A DNA stretch of 64,000 bases. It comes from Streptomyces sp. NRRL F-5126 (GTDB lineage: Bacteria; Actinomycetota; Actinomycetes; Streptomycetales; Streptomycetaceae). Below the pieces are notes generated by a model that was not told where the DNA came from, did not search any database, and saw only the letters and a list, made by a program, of their open reading frames with translations. Positions 61,508-64,000 of the stretch are shown here, one piece after another. The stretch spans positions 620,001 to 684,000 of the forward strand of contig NZ_JOFZ01000001.1 of NCBI RefSeq assembly GCF_000721265.1. The letters run 5' to 3'. Position numbers and translations under genes: made by a program. Numbering within the stretch: the first letter of the stretch is position 1; each line of letters starts with the position of its first letter.

Positions 61508-62167
61508 TCAGCCCGGGGTGACCAGCCTCGCCTCGTACGCGAAGACCGCCGCCTGTGTCCTGTCGCGCAGGCCCAGCTTCACCAGGATCCGGCTCACGTG
61601 CGTCTTGATCGTGGACTCCGCCACCACCAGGTGCCCGGCGATCTCGCCGTTCGACAGGCCCTGCGCGATCAGGACCAGGACCTCCGTCTCCCGCTCCGTC
61701 AGGTCGCCCACGCGGGCCGCCGTCGGGGCGCGCGGGGTGTTCGCGAGCTTGGCGAACTCCGTGATCAGCCGCCTGGTCACGGACGGCGCGAGCAGCGCCT
61801 CGCCGGCCGCGACCACCTTGACGGCGTCCGCGAGCTGCCTGGCCGACGCGTCCTTCAGCAGGAACCCGGAGGCGCCGGCGCGCAGCGCCTGGTAGACGTA
61901 CTCGTCCAGATCGAACGTCGTCAGGACGAGCACCTTGGCGTCCGCGTCCGACGCGACGATCTCGCGCGTCGCGTCGATGCCGTTCATCTCCGGCATGCGG
62001 ATGTCCATCAGGACCACGTCCGGGCGCAGTTCGGCCACGCGCGCGACCGCCTCGCGGCCGTCCACCGCCTCGCCGACGACCTCGATGTCCGGCATGGCGC
62101 CCAGCAGCACGGAGAAGCCCTCGCGGACCATCATCTGGTCGTCCGCGACGACCACGCGGATCGTCAC
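61508..62167 (-). CDS. NarL/DesR-type response regulator
   Basis: 219 residues; the GTG at 62165-62167 overlaps the kinase stop by four bases. The receiver domain has VVVADDQMMVREG, phosphorylation Asp in VVLMDIRMPEMNG (about 55), Thr in VLVLTTFD and Lys in FLLKDA. The LuxR-type helix-turn-helix is at about 150-210 (LTERETEVLVLIAQGLSNGE; TIKTHVSRILVKLGL). It is activated by the sensor kinase encoded just upstream. Target genes are not evident; there is no transporter next to it. Confidence 0.93.
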   Translation of the reverse strand: MTIRVVVADDQMMVREGFSVLLGAMPDIEVVGEAVDGREAVARVAELRPDVVLMDIRMPEMNGIDATREIVASDADAKVLVLTTFDLDEYVYQALRAGASGFLLKDASARQLADAVKVVAAGEALLAPSVTRRLITEFAKLANTPRAPTAARVGDLTERETEVLVLIAQGLSNGEIAGHLVVAESTIKTHVSRILVKLGLRDRTQAAVFAYEARLVTPG

Positions 62168-63495
62168 TCCCCCGCCCCGTCCCGCGCGGGCACCGGCAGG
62201 AACGCCGCCACCTCGTAGCCGCCGTCCTGCGTGCCGCCCGTCGACATCTCGCCGTCCAGCATCGCGACCCGCTCCCGCATCCCCGTCAGCCCGTGGCCCG
62301 CGCCGGGCGACGGCTTCACGAGGCCCTGCGGGGCCGTGTTCACCACCCGCAGGCCGAGCCCGCCGAGCACGTACCCGATCTCCACCCTGGCCGTCGACCC
62401 GGGCGCGTGCCGCAGCGCGTTGCTCAGCGCCTCCTGCACGATCCGGTAGGCCGACAGCTCGACGCCCTGCGGCAGCGTGCGCACCGCGCCGGTGACGGCC
62501 TTCTCCACGTCGAGGCCCGCCTCCCGCACGTTCGCCAGCAGGCCGTCGAGGTCCGCGAGCGTCGGCTGGGGCGCGTCCGGGGCCTGGTAGTCGGCCGCGC
62601 GTACGACGCCGAGGACCCGGCGCAGCTCGGTCAGCGCGGCGACCGCGTTCTCCCGTATCGTCACGAACGCCTGTTCGAGCTCGGGCGGCGGGTTCTCCAC
62701 ACGATAGGGAGCGGCCTCCGCCTGGATCGCCACCACCGACATGTGGTGCGCCACCACGTCGTGCAGCTCGCGTGCGATGTTCGTGCGCTCCTCCAGCAGC
62801 GTCCGCCGGCCGCGCTCCACCGCCGTCACGCCCTGCTGCACGGCCACCTCGTGGCGCGCGGACGCCCGTACCTGCACGACCGCGACCGCGAGCAGCGCCA
62901 TCGCCGACAGCACCAGGATGGGGCCCATCCCGCCGTAGTACCCGGTGACGGCGGAGGAGAGCATCCCGTAGGCCGCCGTCAGCCCCCACATCCACAGGGC
63001 GGTGCGCGGCCGGGTGCGTGCGGCGACCACCGTCATGACGACCAGGTGGCCGGCGAGCGCGCTCGCCAGGAAGGTGTCCATCCCGTACGTGCCGGCGCCG
63101 GCCAGGCCGAACACCAGCGTCTCGGCGACCGAGACCCACCAGGCCAGCGTCGGCCGCACCAGCGTGAGGCACACCGCGACGGCCGGCAGCAGCGCCGTCA
63201 CCACGCGCAGCGGGCCGCTGCCGGCCATGCCTATCAGCAGGACGACGAGGGCGGCGAACAGGACGAGGGCGTGCGGTGTCCACACGGCGTAGCCGCGCAG
63301 CGAGCGCGGCACGTGGCGCGACACAGGACCGTCGAGGCGCAGCGGGCGCAGCGGCCGGTAGGCGAAGACGTCGGTGAACAGGTCCTCGCGCAATCCGTCG
63401 ACCAGTCCGCGGGCCACGCGCATCTCGGGGCTCTCGGACGCGTTCGAGCCCCCGGCCCCGGGCCCGCTTCGGGTGTTCCTGGCAGTTTCGGTCAC
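62164..63495 (-). CDS. DesK-type sensor histidine kinase
   Basis: 443 residues from the GTG at 63493-63495; no ribosome site, so possibly leaderless. A short N-terminal segment leads to about six membrane helices between 75 and 205 (VLFAALVVLLIGMAG; LVVMTVVAARTR; ILVLSAMALLAVAVV). The HisKA_3 motif ARELHDVVAHHMSVVAIQAE gives the phosphorylated His, then HATPase with ALSNALRHAPGSTARVE and SPGAGHGLTGMRERVAMLDG. It transfers phosphate to the regulator whose gene overlaps its end. The signal is unknown; membrane-embedded sensing is likely. Confidence 0.93.
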   Translation of the reverse strand: MTETARNTRSGPGAGGSNASESPEMRVARGLVDGLREDLFTDVFAYRPLRPLRLDGPVSRHVPRSLRGYAVWTPHALVLFAALVVLLIGMAGSGPLRVVTALLPAVAVCLTLVRPTLAWWVSVAETLVFGLAGAGTYGMDTFLASALAGHLVVMTVVAARTRPRTALWMWGLTAAYGMLSSAVTGYYGGMGPILVLSAMALLAVAVVQVRASARHEVAVQQGVTAVERGRRTLLEERTNIARELHDVVAHHMSVVAIQAEAAPYRVENPPPELEQAFVTIRENAVAALTELRRVLGVVRAADYQAPDAPQPTLADLDGLLANVREAGLDVEKAVTGAVRTLPQGVELSAYRIVQEALSNALRHAPGSTARVEIGYVLGGLGLRVVNTAPQGLVKPSPGAGHGLTGMRERVAMLDGEMSTGGTQDGGYEVAAFLPVPARDGAGE

Positions 63496-63642
63496 ACCGC
63501 AACGGTAGGGTGCGCATGCCCGCACGGAGTCCGCAGCGATGCTGATCCTGCGGGGTCCGTCGCAGGTACTACGCGCGCGCCCAGCGGCGTACGGAGGCGC
63601 ACCAAGGCGCACCAAGGCGTACGGCCGCGGCGGGCGCACCCC

Positions 63643-64000
63643 TCACCAGGCGAGTTGCGCGATCTCCTCCGCCGCCACCGCGCACGCGTCCGCCGCCGGG
63701 TCCACCGGCGGGAAGTGCCCGACGCCTTCGAGCAGTGTGAGTCCCACCGTCTCGCCCGCGCGCGACGCCGCGTCCACGAACGACTCGGCGACCACGTACG
63801 GCACGGTGGTGTCCTCGCGGCCCTGGACGACGGTGGTCGCGATGCCGGTCGGCAGCAGGAGCGCCGGGTCGACCATCTCCTGGCGCCGCTTGAACTCCTC
63901 GCCCGCGCCCAGCAGTTGCTTGACCGCCCCGTGGCACACCGCCAGCTCGGCCGCGAGGCCGAGGTCCGCGAGCGGGCCGAGCGCCACCACGCCGCGCAGC
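63643..64000 (-). CDS. Alpha/beta hydrolase, 5' end outside the window
   Basis: The frame is open to the right edge; 119 C-terminal residues are visible. They contain ATTVVQGREDTTVPYVVAES (catalytic Asp in the ED) and LTLLEGVGHFPPVDP (catalytic His in GHF), the last two triad positions of the alpha/beta-hydrolase fold. The nucleophile lies outside the window. The ALGPLADLGLAAELAVCHG stretch probably belongs to the cap or loops around a peptidase/esterase core. The gap 63496-63642 holds no gene. Confidence 0.75.
   Translation of the reverse strand, partial: LRGVVALGPLADLGLAAELAVCHGAVKQLLGAGEEFKRRQEMVDPALLLPTGIATTVVQGREDTTVPYVVAESFVDAASRAGETVGLTLLEGVGHFPPVDPAADACAVAAEEIAQLAW

Noticed and set aside
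61508..63517. Single fused kinase-regulator gene
   Set aside because: The upstream part of that frame is antisense-quality sequence; kinase and regulator are separate overlapping genes with a GTGA junction.

Overview
The window is chromosomal DNA of a Streptomyces-type actinomycete. Coding sequence is very G+C rich with G/C-heavy third positions. GTG and TTG starts are common. XRE-DUF397 pairs, SigE-type sigma factors and DesK-type two-component systems are present. The order asd2-lysC-DUF5063-recR-ybaB-SLATT ... purA-DAG kinase is, from memory, that of the conserved Streptomyces core (S. coelicolor SCO36xx region).

Region 1 (1-16,883) is the right-hand part of an integrated accessory island. 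It stops at a 3' fragment of a tRNA-Pro gene (about 16,841-16,883), which I read as the distal attachment site. By eye its G+C is lower than the rest. It carries an apparent defence cluster. On the plus strand are an incomplete unknown gene and an HKD (phospholipase D-like) protein. Converging on them is a minus-strand series: QatB-like, QatC-like (QueC-type), a 58-residue two-helix membrane protein, an N6-adenine methylase and an HsdS-like protein. No HsdR, helicase, QatA or QatD is visible. Then come a CxxC zinc protein, a DUF433/DUF5615 toxin-antitoxin locus whose toxin has an in-frame amber codon, and a 1462-residue STAND-type NTPase. The NTPase has an N-terminal kinase-like domain, a central P-loop, helical repeats and a C-terminal OB-like segment, an order that recalls SAMD9-family proteins.

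Region 2 (17-29 kb) holds a VapBC pair, a mycothiol-type LmbE deacetylase, a secreted Ig-repeat protein, a two-gene RNA-repair-like module (RlaP-type nucleotidyltransferase plus PNKP-type phosphatase), a secreted GH16 glucanase with a ricin-type lectin domain, a DUF4232 lipoprotein, a membrane-anchored XRE regulator and a gamma-glutamylcyclotransferase-like protein.

Region 3 (29-45 kb) is mostly core: an S9 peptidase, SURF1, a sigma factor with a likely membrane partner, asd and lysC, DUF5063-recR-ybaB, a SLATT protein, a sedolisin-like protease, and a divergent DeoR/MFS pair with a palindromic operator.

Region 4 (45-64 kb) mixes core and accessory genes: a class III aminotransferase with a GntR regulator, a Ser/Thr kinase broken by a frameshift that also removed its membrane anchor, an APH-family kinase, a Phd/RelE pair, HAD and SDR enzymes, an XRE-DUF397 pair, an RHH gene pair under a perfect 24-bp palindrome, a MerR/old-yellow-enzyme pair, purA, a DAG-kinase-like protein, a Uma2 protein, a DesK-type two-component system and the end of an alpha/beta hydrolase.
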